NCBI GenBank assembly: GCA_016716335.1
Contig: JADJWN010000006.1
Location: 124,001 to 188,000 of the forward strand
Direction of reading: 5' to 3'
Length of the DNA: 64,000 nt
From: Saprospiraceae bacterium
GTDB taxonomy: Bacteria; Bacteroidota; Bacteroidia; Chitinophagales; Saprospiraceae
The stretch's first letter is position 1. Each line of letters opens with the position of its first letter. The translations under genes were made by a program, and so were the position numbers. Under the pieces are notes generated by a model. The model made no database searches. It was not told the DNA's origin and was given only the letters and a program-made list of their open reading frames with translations. This document shows, one piece after another, positions 38,744-47,746 of the stretch.

Positions 38744-40978
38744 TTATTTTGAATATCTGATTCTGATTTTGTTTTGGGTATTGGAGTCGGATCCCACAAA
38801 GATGTCAAATTCTCCCGGCTCTGTCACCCAATGCATATTGCGGTCATAAAAAGCCAGGTCGGCGGGAGTAAGGGTAAAGCGTACGGTTTTTGATTCCCCT
38901 TTTTTCAGGAATATTTTCCGGAATCCTTTCAGTTCTTTCACGGGTCTTGTAACACTGCCCACAAGGTCTCTTACATACAGTTGTACTACTTCTTCACCAT
39001 CATAATTACCTGTATTTTTGACATCCACACTGATGCTGACAGATTGGGAGCCACTGAAGTCTGTCCTGTCTGCTCCGGGCAAACTGTAACTGAATGTCGT
39101 GTAGCTCAATCCATATCCGAAGGCATACAGCGGATCATTGGGTAAATCCAGGTACTTGGTATTCCATTTTGAGTTCGGGTCGAAAGGCCTTCCCGTATTT
39201 TTATGACTGTAAAATACCGGTATCTGCCCTTCGTGCATGGGAAAACTGATGGGCAATTTTCCGGAAGGATTATAGTCTCCGAATAATATATCGGCCAGTG
39301 CATTGCCTGCCTGAGTACCCAACCACCATGCTTCGAGTACGGCAGCAGATTTTTCATGTACCTTGCTGAGTACCAGGGGCCTTCCGTTCATGACGATCGT
39401 GACTACCGGCTTGCCTGTGGCGCTCAATGCCTCCAGTAATGCCTCCTGTACCCCCGGGATTCTGATCATGGCTTTGGAAGCTGCCTCACCGCTCATATCT
39501 TTATGCTCACCTATGGCGAGTACAATCAAATCTGCACCGGCAGCTGCCCGCAACGCCTCATCAAATCCTGATTTGTTGTCCGAATCGATATCACAGCCTT
39601 TCACGTGTGTGATTTCTATAGCTCCTGAGGCGGGATGGGATTTTATACCTTCAAGCAGACTTACACAATGCCTTCCTTCCCCCGAGGCAGACCAGACTCC
39701 CGTGAGATTGTCCTTGTCATCGGCCAATGGACCCGCCACCAAAATTTTCCGGACTTTGGCCGGAATGGGTAAGGCCCCATTGTTTTTCAGTAATACCACA
39801 GATTTCCTTGCTACATCTCTCGCAATAGTCAGATGTTCAGGATTCATGATAGTCTGCCGCTCTCTGTCAGGGTTTGAAAATCTGTAAGGATCCTCAAAGA
39901 GTCCCAGTTTTTTCTTGATTTTCAGTATATTTCTGACACTCCGGTCTATATGCTCCATGGTGATCTCTCCGGTTTTCAGCCCCTTTTTAATTTTTTCCTG
40001 ATAGATAGCACCCTGCATATCCATATCTACGCCTGCCTGCAATGCCAGTATACCTGCATCTGCCTCATCTGCCACTACACCGTGAGCCACCATTTCATTC
40101 ATGGAGGTGTAATCCGTCACGACAAATCCATCAAATTTCCATTCATTGCGCAGGATGTCTGTCAGCAGAAATTTGCTGCCCGAAGCCGGCACACCATCAT
40201 ATTCATTGAATGAAGTCATCACAGTCAGAGCACCTGCATCTATTGCAGCTTTATAAGGTGGTAAAAATACTTCACGGAGCATCCGCTCACTCATATCTAC
40301 GGTATTGTAATCTCTCCCGCCGAATGGAGCTCCATATGCTGCAAAGTGTTTGACACAGGCTATCAAGCGGTCTGCTTTGTCAAAGCTATTGCCCTGAATA
40401 CCTCTTACCCGGGCTTTGGCTATTTCAGAGCCCAGATAAGTATCTTCTCCGGCGCCTTCCATCACACGACCCCATCGGGGATCTCTGGTGATATCTACCA
40501 TCGGAGCAAAAGTCCAGTGTAAGCCTGCGGCAGCTCCTTCTTTGGCCATGATGTAGGCTGATTTTTCTATTGCATCCAGATCCCAGCTGGCTGCTTCGCC
40601 CAGAGGAATCGGAAAAACGGTTTTGTATCCATGTATCACATCGTAGCCAAAGAGCAGGGGTATTTTCAGCCTGCTCTCTTCCATGGCTATTTTTTGCAAT
40701 CTCGTGGTAAATGCCACTGTGTGACTGTTGAATAAAGCGCCGCATCTGCCTTTGCGGATATCATCTTCATATCCACCACGGATAGTGGGCCCTGTGGATT
40801 CCCAGTCTGTGGTAAATAAGGTCATCTGACCAAGCTTTTCATCCAGTGTCATTTTACTGATCAGCCCCTCGATAAAGGGATCAGTTGTTGTGTATTTTTG
40901 AATTACCCGGGTTTTTGTACTGCATGATAATATGCTTAGTATTGTCGCCCAAAAGATTACTGAAAATATTCTGTTCAT
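38744..40978 (-). CDS. Glycoside hydrolase family 3 beta-glucosidase (BglX-like)
   Basis: This 744-aa lipoprotein (TILSILSC lipobox) contains the three parts of BglX-type GH3 enzymes. The TIM-barrel domain has HWTFAPMVDITRDPRWGRVMEGAGEDTYLGS, CVKHFAAYGA and the nucleophile aspartate in FDGFVVTDYTSMNEM. The alpha/beta sandwich has SVVLLKNNGALPI, and a helical region supplies the acid/base side (GEHKDMSGEAASK). The C-terminal FnIII-like domain begins near VSISVDVKNTGNYDGEEVVQLYVRD. It should release glucose from the non-reducing end of beta-gluco-oligosaccharides in the periplasm or at the membrane. It starts 1 bp after the Glycoamylase-family gene, tightly coupled. Together with GH144-like enzymes it suggests sophoro-oligosaccharides as substrate. 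Confidence 0.92.
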   Translation of the reverse strand: MNRIFSVIFWATILSILSCSTKTRVIQKYTTTDPFIEGLISKMTLDEKLGQMTLFTTDWESTGPTIRGGYEDDIRKGRCGALFNSHTVAFTTRLQKIAMEESRLKIPLLFGYDVIHGYKTVFPIPLGEAASWDLDAIEKSAYIMAKEGAAAGLHWTFAPMVDITRDPRWGRVMEGAGEDTYLGSEIAKARVRGIQGNSFDKADRLIACVKHFAAYGAPFGGRDYNTVDMSERMLREVFLPPYKAAIDAGALTVMTSFNEYDGVPASGSKFLLTDILRNEWKFDGFVVTDYTSMNEMVAHGVVADEADAGILALQAGVDMDMQGAIYQEKIKKGLKTGEITMEHIDRSVRNILKIKKKLGLFEDPYRFSNPDRERQTIMNPEHLTIARDVARKSVVLLKNNGALPIPAKVRKILVAGPLADDKDNLTGVWSASGEGRHCVSLLEGIKSHPASGAIEITHVKGCDIDSDNKSGFDEALRAAAGADLIVLAIGEHKDMSGEAASKAMIRIPGVQEALLEALSATGKPVVTIVMNGRPLVLSKVHEKSAAVLEAWWLGTQAGNALADILFGDYNPSGKLPISFPMHEGQIPVFYSHKNTGRPFDPNSKWNTKYLDLPNDPLYAFGYGLSYTTFSYSLPGADRTDFSGSQSVSISVDVKNTGNYDGEEVVQLYVRDLVGSVTRPVKELKGFRKIFLKKGESKTVRFTLTPADLAFYDRNMHWVTEPGEFDIFVGSDSNTQNKIRIRYSK

Positions 40979-40979
40979 T

Positions 40980-42362
40980 TTAACTTTTAAGTTTATCTAA
41001 CCATCCACCCTTGAAACCGGCTTTTTTCAGACCGGCTATGATGTAAGGGTTTTTTTTCATGATTTTCCAAAGCAGTTCTGTTTCATGATTCTGAATCTGC
41101 AAAAGTATTGGACCCTGGTCTATACCGAGATAATCTACATCAAACCATCCTGCGGGATATTTATCATTGGTAAAAGTGAGATTGAAGGCATCTTTAAAAC
41201 CATATTTGCCCACCAGATCTTTATTGTATCTCTCCCACATATGTTTCAGGGCATTTTCAGATAGCTCCGGTGTAAATGCAAATGAACCTCCGGCTGCTGT
41301 AGGTGCAATGGTGCCGTCATCCACTATCTGTACAGCGGATGCTCCACGGGCTCTGTATTCGAAAAAATGACGGGTAATGCCGTTTATATCTTTTGTGAGA
41401 TTGGCAGGGCCATCACAGGCAGTTAATCCCCATACATTTTCTGAGTATCCGGCATACTTCCCCGGATTGTCTATGCAGTAGGCTCTGTTGGAAAGGGTGG
41501 CCTTTTTGGAATTTTCGAAATAATCACTCTCCATACTCTGCATCAAACTGTCTCTGATGCCCCTGAAATCAATCCAGATATGACTATACTGGTGACCAAA
41601 CAATGGGTCGAACTGCACAAAATATTCACCATAAAAACTGTCAATATCATAGGTGCTGCACCAGGTCTGCCAACAGGATGCGGGGATTGGATGAGTGGGC
41701 GAACCCATCGCCATTATCAGGAGTATCATAGCTTCATTGTATCCTTTCCAGTCAGATTCGATGAATCCTTTTTCGGGATGCCAGCCCATGGAAAGCCGGT
41801 TTTTGTCATTGAGCATCCATGCCCAATCCACCCTTTGATACAGGCTGTCTGCCAGTGATTTTATCTTTTTTTCAGTTACATTTTCTTCATCAAAATAACT
41901 CATCACCGATAGTACACCCGCCATAAGCAATCCGGTATCTATGGATGAAAGCTCTACCTGTTTGTACCGGGTAGCATCATCCAGATTGAGAAAATGGTAA
42001 TAAAATCCTTTGTATCCACTCACCCCTGACTGTGCTTCGCCCTGTGGTAAGTTCCATAAATATTCCAGAGTAGCAAGAACCCTGCCTGCTCCTTCCTGTC
42101 TGGAAATATAACCGTTTTCGATGCCGGCCAGATATGCCGATAATCCGAAACCTGTAGCTGCAATACTCGAAAAAGTTAGGGTAGGATACCTGTCCGGTAT
42201 CTGATAATTTTCCGGATGTGCCAATTCCCAGAAGAAATTGAATGTGCGATGTTTCAATTCATTCCGGTTGTAGGCAGGTTCAGACAGGTTAGAACCGCTT
42301 TGACATGAAAGTAATAAGAAAAAGGCCGGTAAGCATAGTCTCCATGCAATGCCAAAGTTCAT
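40980..42362 (-). CDS. Glycoamylase-domain (PF10091, GH144-like) lipoprotein
   Basis: The 460-aa lipoprotein (LPAFFLLLSC lipobox) is an (alpha/alpha)6-barrel protein of the Glycoamylase family. Recognisable segments are HRTFNFFWELAHPENYQIPDR, FSSIAATGFGLSAYLAGIENGYI, GFYYHFLNLD, STDTGLLMAG-like (LSSIDTGLLMAG), ESDWKGYNEAMILLIMAMGSP, FGHQYSHIWIDFRGI, ENVWGLTACDGP, DGTIAPTAAGGSFAFTPE and WFDVDYLGIDQGPILLQIQNH. Bacteroidota homologues of this architecture (GH144) are endo-beta-1,2-glucanases that cut to sophoro-oligosaccharides. It lies in the glycan operon directly before GH3. The exact family (GH144 or other) is inferred from the overall motif pattern. Confidence 0.88.
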   Translation of the reverse strand: MNFGIAWRLCLPAFFLLLSCQSGSNLSEPAYNRNELKHRTFNFFWELAHPENYQIPDRYPTLTFSSIAATGFGLSAYLAGIENGYISRQEGAGRVLATLEYLWNLPQGEAQSGVSGYKGFYYHFLNLDDATRYKQVELSSIDTGLLMAGVLSVMSYFDEENVTEKKIKSLADSLYQRVDWAWMLNDKNRLSMGWHPEKGFIESDWKGYNEAMILLIMAMGSPTHPIPASCWQTWCSTYDIDSFYGEYFVQFDPLFGHQYSHIWIDFRGIRDSLMQSMESDYFENSKKATLSNRAYCIDNPGKYAGYSENVWGLTACDGPANLTKDINGITRHFFEYRARGASAVQIVDDGTIAPTAAGGSFAFTPELSENALKHMWERYNKDLVGKYGFKDAFNLTFTNDKYPAGWFDVDYLGIDQGPILLQIQNHETELLWKIMKKNPYIIAGLKKAGFKGGWLDKLKS

Positions 42363-42426
42363 ATCTTCAGGATTAGTGTTGAACCCGAATAATTGTTTTT
42401 TCTAACTCCAGATAAAAATGGAATAA

Positions 42427-42456
42427 AGAGAACCGGCTGAAAAATGCCGGTTCTCT
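42427..42456 (-). promoter_or_regulatory. Intra-operon hairpin before the lipoprotein gene
   Basis: A perfect 11-bp inverted repeat (AGAGAACCGGC, 8 nt, GCCGGTTCTCT) lies between the stop of the modular protein gene (42473) and the start of the next gene (42362), with no T-run longer than two after it. It may stabilise or partly terminate the upstream mRNA. Confidence 0.6.
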
Positions 42457-42472
42457 CAGACTACATTAACCC

Positions 42473-45400
42473 TTATAATTTTATGAATCTGGCTTTGGAA
42501 ACCGGCTTATTATCTGCTGAATATCCTACCAGAATGTAAGCACCTGCATTCAAGGCAGATACATCAATCATCTGAGTTTCCTGTTGATTGTTCAGTACAT
42601 TCATTAATCTGTGTCCCATCAGATTGATGATTTCTGTCCTGGCGATAGCTGAAGCATGATTTACCCGCAATATATCATGTACCGGATTGGGCTGTATCTG
42701 CATATCTGCTATGAGCACCGGATTATCCGTAGATGATATTTCACCGCAATCTCCGCCTTCCAGTTTAATATCATCAAAATAATAAATCACATCTGAAGAA
42801 GGTACACTGCTGATATCCCAGATCAGGGTAATTCTGGCATACTGACCATCTGTGACTACCGGTGTAGTGCCGAAGTCCCAGGTCAGTTCCTCCCATTGAT
42901 TGATTTTTGTATTGGTGACGATATTATCTCCGGACTGTGGTGCACCACCGGGCTTCAGAGGCCTTTCCAGTTTCATGGCGATAGGTACAATTTTGGGAGA
43001 CCATACCTTCATCTTTATTTTTTTGGTCACACTGATATCCACATAGGCATCCAGGTCAGTAAACATTCCCTGCCAGGGTTGTTCTCCCGTGGCTTTTTCT
43101 ACTGCTTTTCCTACTTTATTTGATCTGTTAATTCCTGATTTATCCGGATTGTCCACCAGTTCAAATGCTCCGGAATCATCAGCCGGGAAGTATCTCCATA
43201 CAGTATTGGTGTAAATCGGGTCATCAAAATTCATGATACAACCGGTGTAAGGTGCACGTGCAAAACGGATATTATCTATGTAGTAATCTTCCGGTGCAGT
43301 GGTAGATACTCCGCCATTGAAAAACATACATACTCTCCGGTGGTCTTTGCCTTTTTCACCAGAGAAGTCGGCGCTTATCTTTGCCCAGTCGTTGACCACA
43401 GTAGCCATGGTCCATATTTCTCTGGCAGGACTGCTGCCTCCCTCGAGTTTGAGCAGAATAGGAACATTATTGGCGGGAGCCAGTACCGTGAGTTCAAGCT
43501 GGTTGAATACATCCAGATTAAGTCCATCCGGAGCATTCAGACAAAGGGCTGCCCAAGGCTCGTTGACCGGATTTTTGTAGAGTCCTACTCTGGTCGAACC
43601 ATTTACAGCAGTCTGTTTGGGGTTATTCACCACAGACAGGGCTCCTGCACCTGCGCCATACTGCAGATTTCTCTGACACTCGAAGTCGTCAAGTATATTG
43701 AGGTTTTTCACGACGGTCTCGCAAGGGTCAATGGTAGGAGCACTCTGGTTGAGATTGTCAAAAAAGAACATTGCTCCCGGTTCAGCCACTCCCGGATTGA
43801 ACAAAATCTTCATGGATACCCAGTCGGTGATGGATTTGAATTCTTCAAAATTGAAATTCAGGGTTTCCCAGTTGCCGGGATTTTTCAGATTTCTTTCCAC
43901 TTGTCTGTTGCCATTGAGTGCACTTTCCAACTGCATGATGACGGATTTGCTGCCGGCAGGTGCCCATACATCAAGATTATACTGGGGCTTTTCTGAAATA
44001 TTAAATATTCCCGGGGCGACGGCTTCCAAAGTAGAAAACTGGGAAGTTCCCTTGGTGTATTTTCCGACCCTGGATGAAGTGTTGGGGGCGGCAGGAGCGG
44101 GATTATTTACTACCTCAAATCTGCCATGCAGCGCAGCCTGATCATCCAGTGGTGCCCAGGGCAGGAAGGCTCCGTTTTCAAAGTTTTCGATATCGGTGGT
44201 GGTTTTTTCACCCCATTCCATATTGTCTAAATAATATACATCACCTTCCTGTCCATCGTCGCCTGCATTAAAGAAAATGACCAGCTTCTTGTGGCTTGCC
44301 AATGCCTGATCACTGAAGTCCACGGTATATTGTACCCATTGATTGACCTCGGTGATATCTTTCCAGATCTCTTTGGCAGGTGAGGCGCCGCCTTCCAGCT
44401 TAAATAATACTTTGGTGGCTTTGGCAGACCAAATCTGAGCATTGAGCTGATTGTTTTTAGCAAGGTCTATCGGATTGTGATAGTCGATCAGTAATGCAGC
44501 CCAGGGTTCATTTACCGGGTCATCGTATTTGCCCACTCTTGATGAATTGTTGACTGGGTTGGGTGCCGGATTTTTGACGACACTCAGACGGTCCCATCCG
44601 TTGACATAGGTAGCATTTCTGTTGCATTCAAAATCGTCTATTACCAGTGGTTTGGGAGTCTGACCTGCGCAGGGACCCTGCGATACAGCATACAAATTGT
44701 CAAAATAGTAAGTATCGGCGCTGGTTTCTACACCCGGATCAAAGAAGATGATAGCTTTAGTCAGGTGCTTGAAGTCTTTGGCCGCTGAAAAATCAAATCT
44801 GTATTCCTGCCATTGATTGGTCAGGCCGATATTGGCAATTTTCTCAATGGGAGGACCTCCGGGACCTTCCAGTTTTAGGAGGATTTGAGATGCTACCGGC
44901 GACCACACATGGAGTCTGAACTGATTAAGTGTAGAGAGGTCAAAAGGATTGTCTGCACCCCGGTCTGCCAGCAGCAGGCTGTAGGAGTGTTGGCCGGACT
45001 TGGTGTATTTACCTACTTTCGCAGATCCATTTACTACGTTGGGATCAGGATTGTCCACCGGAGCCTCAAGGGTGCCGTCAAATGCTGTCCAGCCCATTTC
45101 GTTTCCGGTCTCAAATGTTTCATAATCCTCTCTTGCTTCAGTCCCCCTGATGTCATCAAAAAAGAAAGTGCCTTCTCTTGGGGTAGTGAAGGGATTGAAT
45201 GCAATCAGGATTTTGGTCAGTGTGGTAAAATTCGCACCCGCAGAAAGGTCGAAAGTGTAATCCACCCACTTTTCAGCTTCAGTAATGTCCACAAATTTTT
45301 CCACGGCTGCTCCGGGACCCTCAAATTTGAGCAATACCCTTGTAGGGGCAAAGGGTGCCCATACTTTCATCCTGAGCAGATTGTTTACACTCAGGTCGGC

Positions 45401-45643
45401 TGCCTGAGGCAAGTCAGTAATGATAAAATTGAAATCGCTGGTGCTGTTGTTCAGCACGGCTCCGACATATTCACTGCCGTTGACAGCGTCTTTGTCAGGA
45501 TTTGCCACAGTACTGAAGGTGGCTCCGTTAATACCGTTCCAGGGAAGGGTAGAGGCGCCACTTTCAAAATCTTCATACACCTGTGCCTGTACAAGGACAA
45601 GTGACACAAAGAAAAGAATGAGTGTTTGTAAAAATTTCATCAT
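42473..45643 (-). CDS. Six-module T9SS-secreted carbohydrate-binding-type protein
   Basis: This 1056-aa secreted protein has a signal peptide (LQTLILFFVSLVLVQAQ) and six repeated modules of about 140-160 residues starting near 23, 172, 335, 480, 637 and 790. Each opens with a D-F-E/E-N-F-E type motif (YEDFESGAS, DYETFETGN, IDDFECNRN, DIENFENGA, LDDFECQRN, MNFDDP). Each carries NPAPNxxN(G/S)SxxVGKY and ends with YYFDN. The jelly-roll-like pattern with an FDN/LDN end is that of carbohydrate-binding modules. The C-terminus is a T9SS sorting domain (IQPNPVHDILRVN, NAGAYILVGYS). In its place between two Glycoamylase enzymes it is probably a surface glycan-binding protein (SGBP-like) for the same polysaccharide. 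No known enzyme domain is visible. Confidence 0.82.
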   Translation of the reverse strand: MMKFLQTLILFFVSLVLVQAQVYEDFESGASTLPWNGINGATFSTVANPDKDAVNGSEYVGAVLNNSTSDFNFIITDLPQAADLSVNNLLRMKVWAPFAPTRVLLKFEGPGAAVEKFVDITEAEKWVDYTFDLSAGANFTTLTKILIAFNPFTTPREGTFFFDDIRGTEAREDYETFETGNEMGWTAFDGTLEAPVDNPDPNVVNGSAKVGKYTKSGQHSYSLLLADRGADNPFDLSTLNQFRLHVWSPVASQILLKLEGPGGPPIEKIANIGLTNQWQEYRFDFSAAKDFKHLTKAIIFFDPGVETSADTYYFDNLYAVSQGPCAGQTPKPLVIDDFECNRNATYVNGWDRLSVVKNPAPNPVNNSSRVGKYDDPVNEPWAALLIDYHNPIDLAKNNQLNAQIWSAKATKVLFKLEGGASPAKEIWKDITEVNQWVQYTVDFSDQALASHKKLVIFFNAGDDGQEGDVYYLDNMEWGEKTTTDIENFENGAFLPWAPLDDQAALHGRFEVVNNPAPAAPNTSSRVGKYTKGTSQFSTLEAVAPGIFNISEKPQYNLDVWAPAGSKSVIMQLESALNGNRQVERNLKNPGNWETLNFNFEEFKSITDWVSMKILFNPGVAEPGAMFFFDNLNQSAPTIDPCETVVKNLNILDDFECQRNLQYGAGAGALSVVNNPKQTAVNGSTRVGLYKNPVNEPWAALCLNAPDGLNLDVFNQLELTVLAPANNVPILLKLEGGSSPAREIWTMATVVNDWAKISADFSGEKGKDHRRVCMFFNGGVSTTAPEDYYIDNIRFARAPYTGCIMNFDDPIYTNTVWRYFPADDSGAFELVDNPDKSGINRSNKVGKAVEKATGEQPWQGMFTDLDAYVDISVTKKIKMKVWSPKIVPIAMKLERPLKPGGAPQSGDNIVTNTKINQWEELTWDFGTTPVVTDGQYARITLIWDISSVPSSDVIYYFDDIKLEGGDCGEISSTDNPVLIADMQIQPNPVHDILRVNHASAIARTEIINLMGHRLMNVLNNQQETQMIDVSALNAGAYILVGYSADNKPVSKARFIKL

Positions 45644-45663
45644 TTCATTTAGTTTGATGGTGA

Positions 45664-47526
45664 TTAATTAATAATGAGCTTTCGTATAATCACATCCTTA
45701 CCGGATGATAATTTTAAAATTGCCAACCCCTTCATTCTGCTATCCATTGGAATTTGCAGGATCCCTGCTTCATCAGATTCTCCATGTATTGCATGTTGCA
45801 ATGAACCGTTTGTATCCCGAATTTCCATATTATAAAAATGCAGGGATTTCAGGCCACTGATCGTGATAAATTGACCTGAGACCGGATTTGGATATATATT
45901 TATATTATTCGATATATAGTCTGACGTGTACTCACTGCTACCGGATAAATCTCTCACAAAGCCCACTTTATCCAGCATGGGTTGTACCTCGGGATTTTTC
46001 ATAAAATAGTTCCAGAGCAAGCCTGACCTGTAGTTTTCTATCATGCATATGATGGGCCCCTGATCTATCGCCAGATAGGAACCGGCAAACCAGTTTTGCT
46101 GTTGATTGAAAGCATCAAAAAAACCATAAATGCCCCATAATCTTTGCCCCAATACTCTGTAAAAATGCTTTAATGCTGCCATAGACTGTACTGGTGTATA
46201 GGGAAATGATGCTAAAGCAGCAGTCGGAGCAATGGTGCCATTATCTCCTGAACCGGTGGGTTCATGTGCACTGTAACCAAAAGGATTGTCACTCGCTGTG
46301 AGTCCCCAGCATTCCTCACTGTATCCCTTAAAGTTTTTAGGATTTTCCTTGCAATAAGACCAATTTATCAGGGCATGATGCGTATTTCGTACAAAGTAAT
46401 TGGCATAGGCATCCTTGATGTTTCTCGGGTCGAAGCCCAGATAAGAATAATGACTGAAAAACAGCGGACCGCCACGGAACGGGCCTACATACATGGGATA
46501 ACCATAATAACTGCTGTTATTTAGATAATTGCTGCCTGCCCATCCGTGATGATACAATTGAGGTGGGATAGGGTAGGTGGGTGACATTATTGCCAGCAGA
46601 TATACAATGTGGCATTCATTGAAACCCCGGATCTGATGATTCATATCCCAACCGTAGTCCGGCGACCAATGCCAGTACAGCACATTCTGTCCACCTCTTC
46701 TGAACCATGACCATTCAACAGACTCCCAGATTGATGTGATATCTGCCCGCAGGACGGTTTCATCTGTATTTGATTGATTGAAATAGGATCTTGCGGTAAG
46801 CAAGCCCTGTATAAGGAAAGCGGTTTCAACAAGATCAGCTCCATTGTCTTTGGTGCTGAATGGAACTGTTTTGCCAGTAGCCCCGTTGAGCCAATGAGGA
46901 AATGCACCATGAAAGCGATCCGCTTTGCTTTTCAGAAAATCCACAATTCTGATCATTCTTTCCAATCCCTGCTGCCGGGATATATAGCCCCTCTCTATTC
47001 CTGCGAGAATAGCCATAATACCGAATCCGCTTCCTCCTGTGGTGACTATACTGGTGGTATTTCTCTCTCTCGCGAGGCCGGATACGGGATGAGCAAATTC
47101 CCAAAAATACCGGAAAGTGTATTCCTGTACCATATCCAGCAGTTCTTCATCTGAAAATTCGCGGGTAGCTGCCTGAACCTCGGGACTTTTCTGGCTTTCC
47201 TGTCCTGAATTATTGGTGGCACTTAAAGCATAGAGGTAAGTTTCATTTTTCCTGCCGGTAAAATCAATGTATTGTCTGTTGTTTCTGTTGATATTGGCTA
47301 CAAGCTCATAATCACCTGAGGGATTCTTCCTGTAAAGCCTGTAAGAAGAGAGATTAGGCTCTGCATTGGCATTCCATCTTAATTCTACATGGCTGTCATA
47401 GCCCCGGGCTGTCAGTCCGGTAGGTATATCGGGTTGTGCAGTACACCATATCGCAGACCAAAGTATGATTACTGCGATACTTGACAGTACTACGCCAATA
47501 TGATTGGAGCATTCCCGGGTTGTCAT
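45664..47526 (-). CDS. Secreted Glycoamylase-domain (GH144-like) enzyme with FnIII and T9SS domain
   Basis: The 620-aa protein has a signal sequence (VVLSSIAVIILWSAIWCTAQ), a fibronectin type III domain (about 33-125: IPTGLTARGYDSHVELRWNAN), then the Glycoamylase catalytic domain (about 130-520): YTFRYFWEFAHP, TGGSGFGIMAILAGIERGYI, FNECHIVYLLAIMSPTYPIP, SHYSYLGFDPRNI, CWGLTASDNP, NGTIAPTAALASFPYTP, LAIDQGPIICMIENYRSGL. A T9SS sorting domain ends the protein (INIYPNPVSGQFITI, IIRKLIIN). It is therefore a secreted relative of the lipoprotein enzyme 3 kb downstream; the pair probably acts as extracellular and periplasmic endo-glucanase. First structural gene of the operon, behind an inverted-repeat operator candidate. 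Confidence 0.88.
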   Translation of the reverse strand: MTTRECSNHIGVVLSSIAVIILWSAIWCTAQPDIPTGLTARGYDSHVELRWNANAEPNLSSYRLYRKNPSGDYELVANINRNNRQYIDFTGRKNETYLYALSATNNSGQESQKSPEVQAATREFSDEELLDMVQEYTFRYFWEFAHPVSGLARERNTTSIVTTGGSGFGIMAILAGIERGYISRQQGLERMIRIVDFLKSKADRFHGAFPHWLNGATGKTVPFSTKDNGADLVETAFLIQGLLTARSYFNQSNTDETVLRADITSIWESVEWSWFRRGGQNVLYWHWSPDYGWDMNHQIRGFNECHIVYLLAIMSPTYPIPPQLYHHGWAGSNYLNNSSYYGYPMYVGPFRGGPLFFSHYSYLGFDPRNIKDAYANYFVRNTHHALINWSYCKENPKNFKGYSEECWGLTASDNPFGYSAHEPTGSGDNGTIAPTAALASFPYTPVQSMAALKHFYRVLGQRLWGIYGFFDAFNQQQNWFAGSYLAIDQGPIICMIENYRSGLLWNYFMKNPEVQPMLDKVGFVRDLSGSSEYTSDYISNNINIYPNPVSGQFITISGLKSLHFYNMEIRDTNGSLQHAIHGESDEAGILQIPMDSRMKGLAILKLSSGKDVIIRKLIIN

Positions 47527-47553
47527 GTGTTCAGGCTTTAATGCAAATATTTA

Positions 47554-47572
47554 TTCGTACTTTTTGTACGAA
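47554..47572. promoter_or_regulatory. Operator-like inverted repeat before the glycan operon
   Basis: TTCGTAC-TTTTT-GTACGAA, perfect 7-bp arms with a 5-nt spacer, lies 28-46 bp upstream of the first enzyme gene's start (47526). It is a plausible binding site for a dimeric regulator such as the LuxR-type regulator encoded just upstream. No exact -7 TAnnTTTG was found next to it. Confidence 0.5.
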
Positions 47573-47746
47573 CGCAATGCAATATTAGGATAATTTTTCC
47601 TGAATAGCAAAAATACCATTTCGCCATGACTACGCCATTTTGAATTTTACTCTTATTTGCACAGCTTTTTTTCCTGATTTTACGAATAATGGCCACTACT
47701 CCAAGCTCAATAAATAAGGGAAAGCACAAGTGTGAAAACAGAATCT

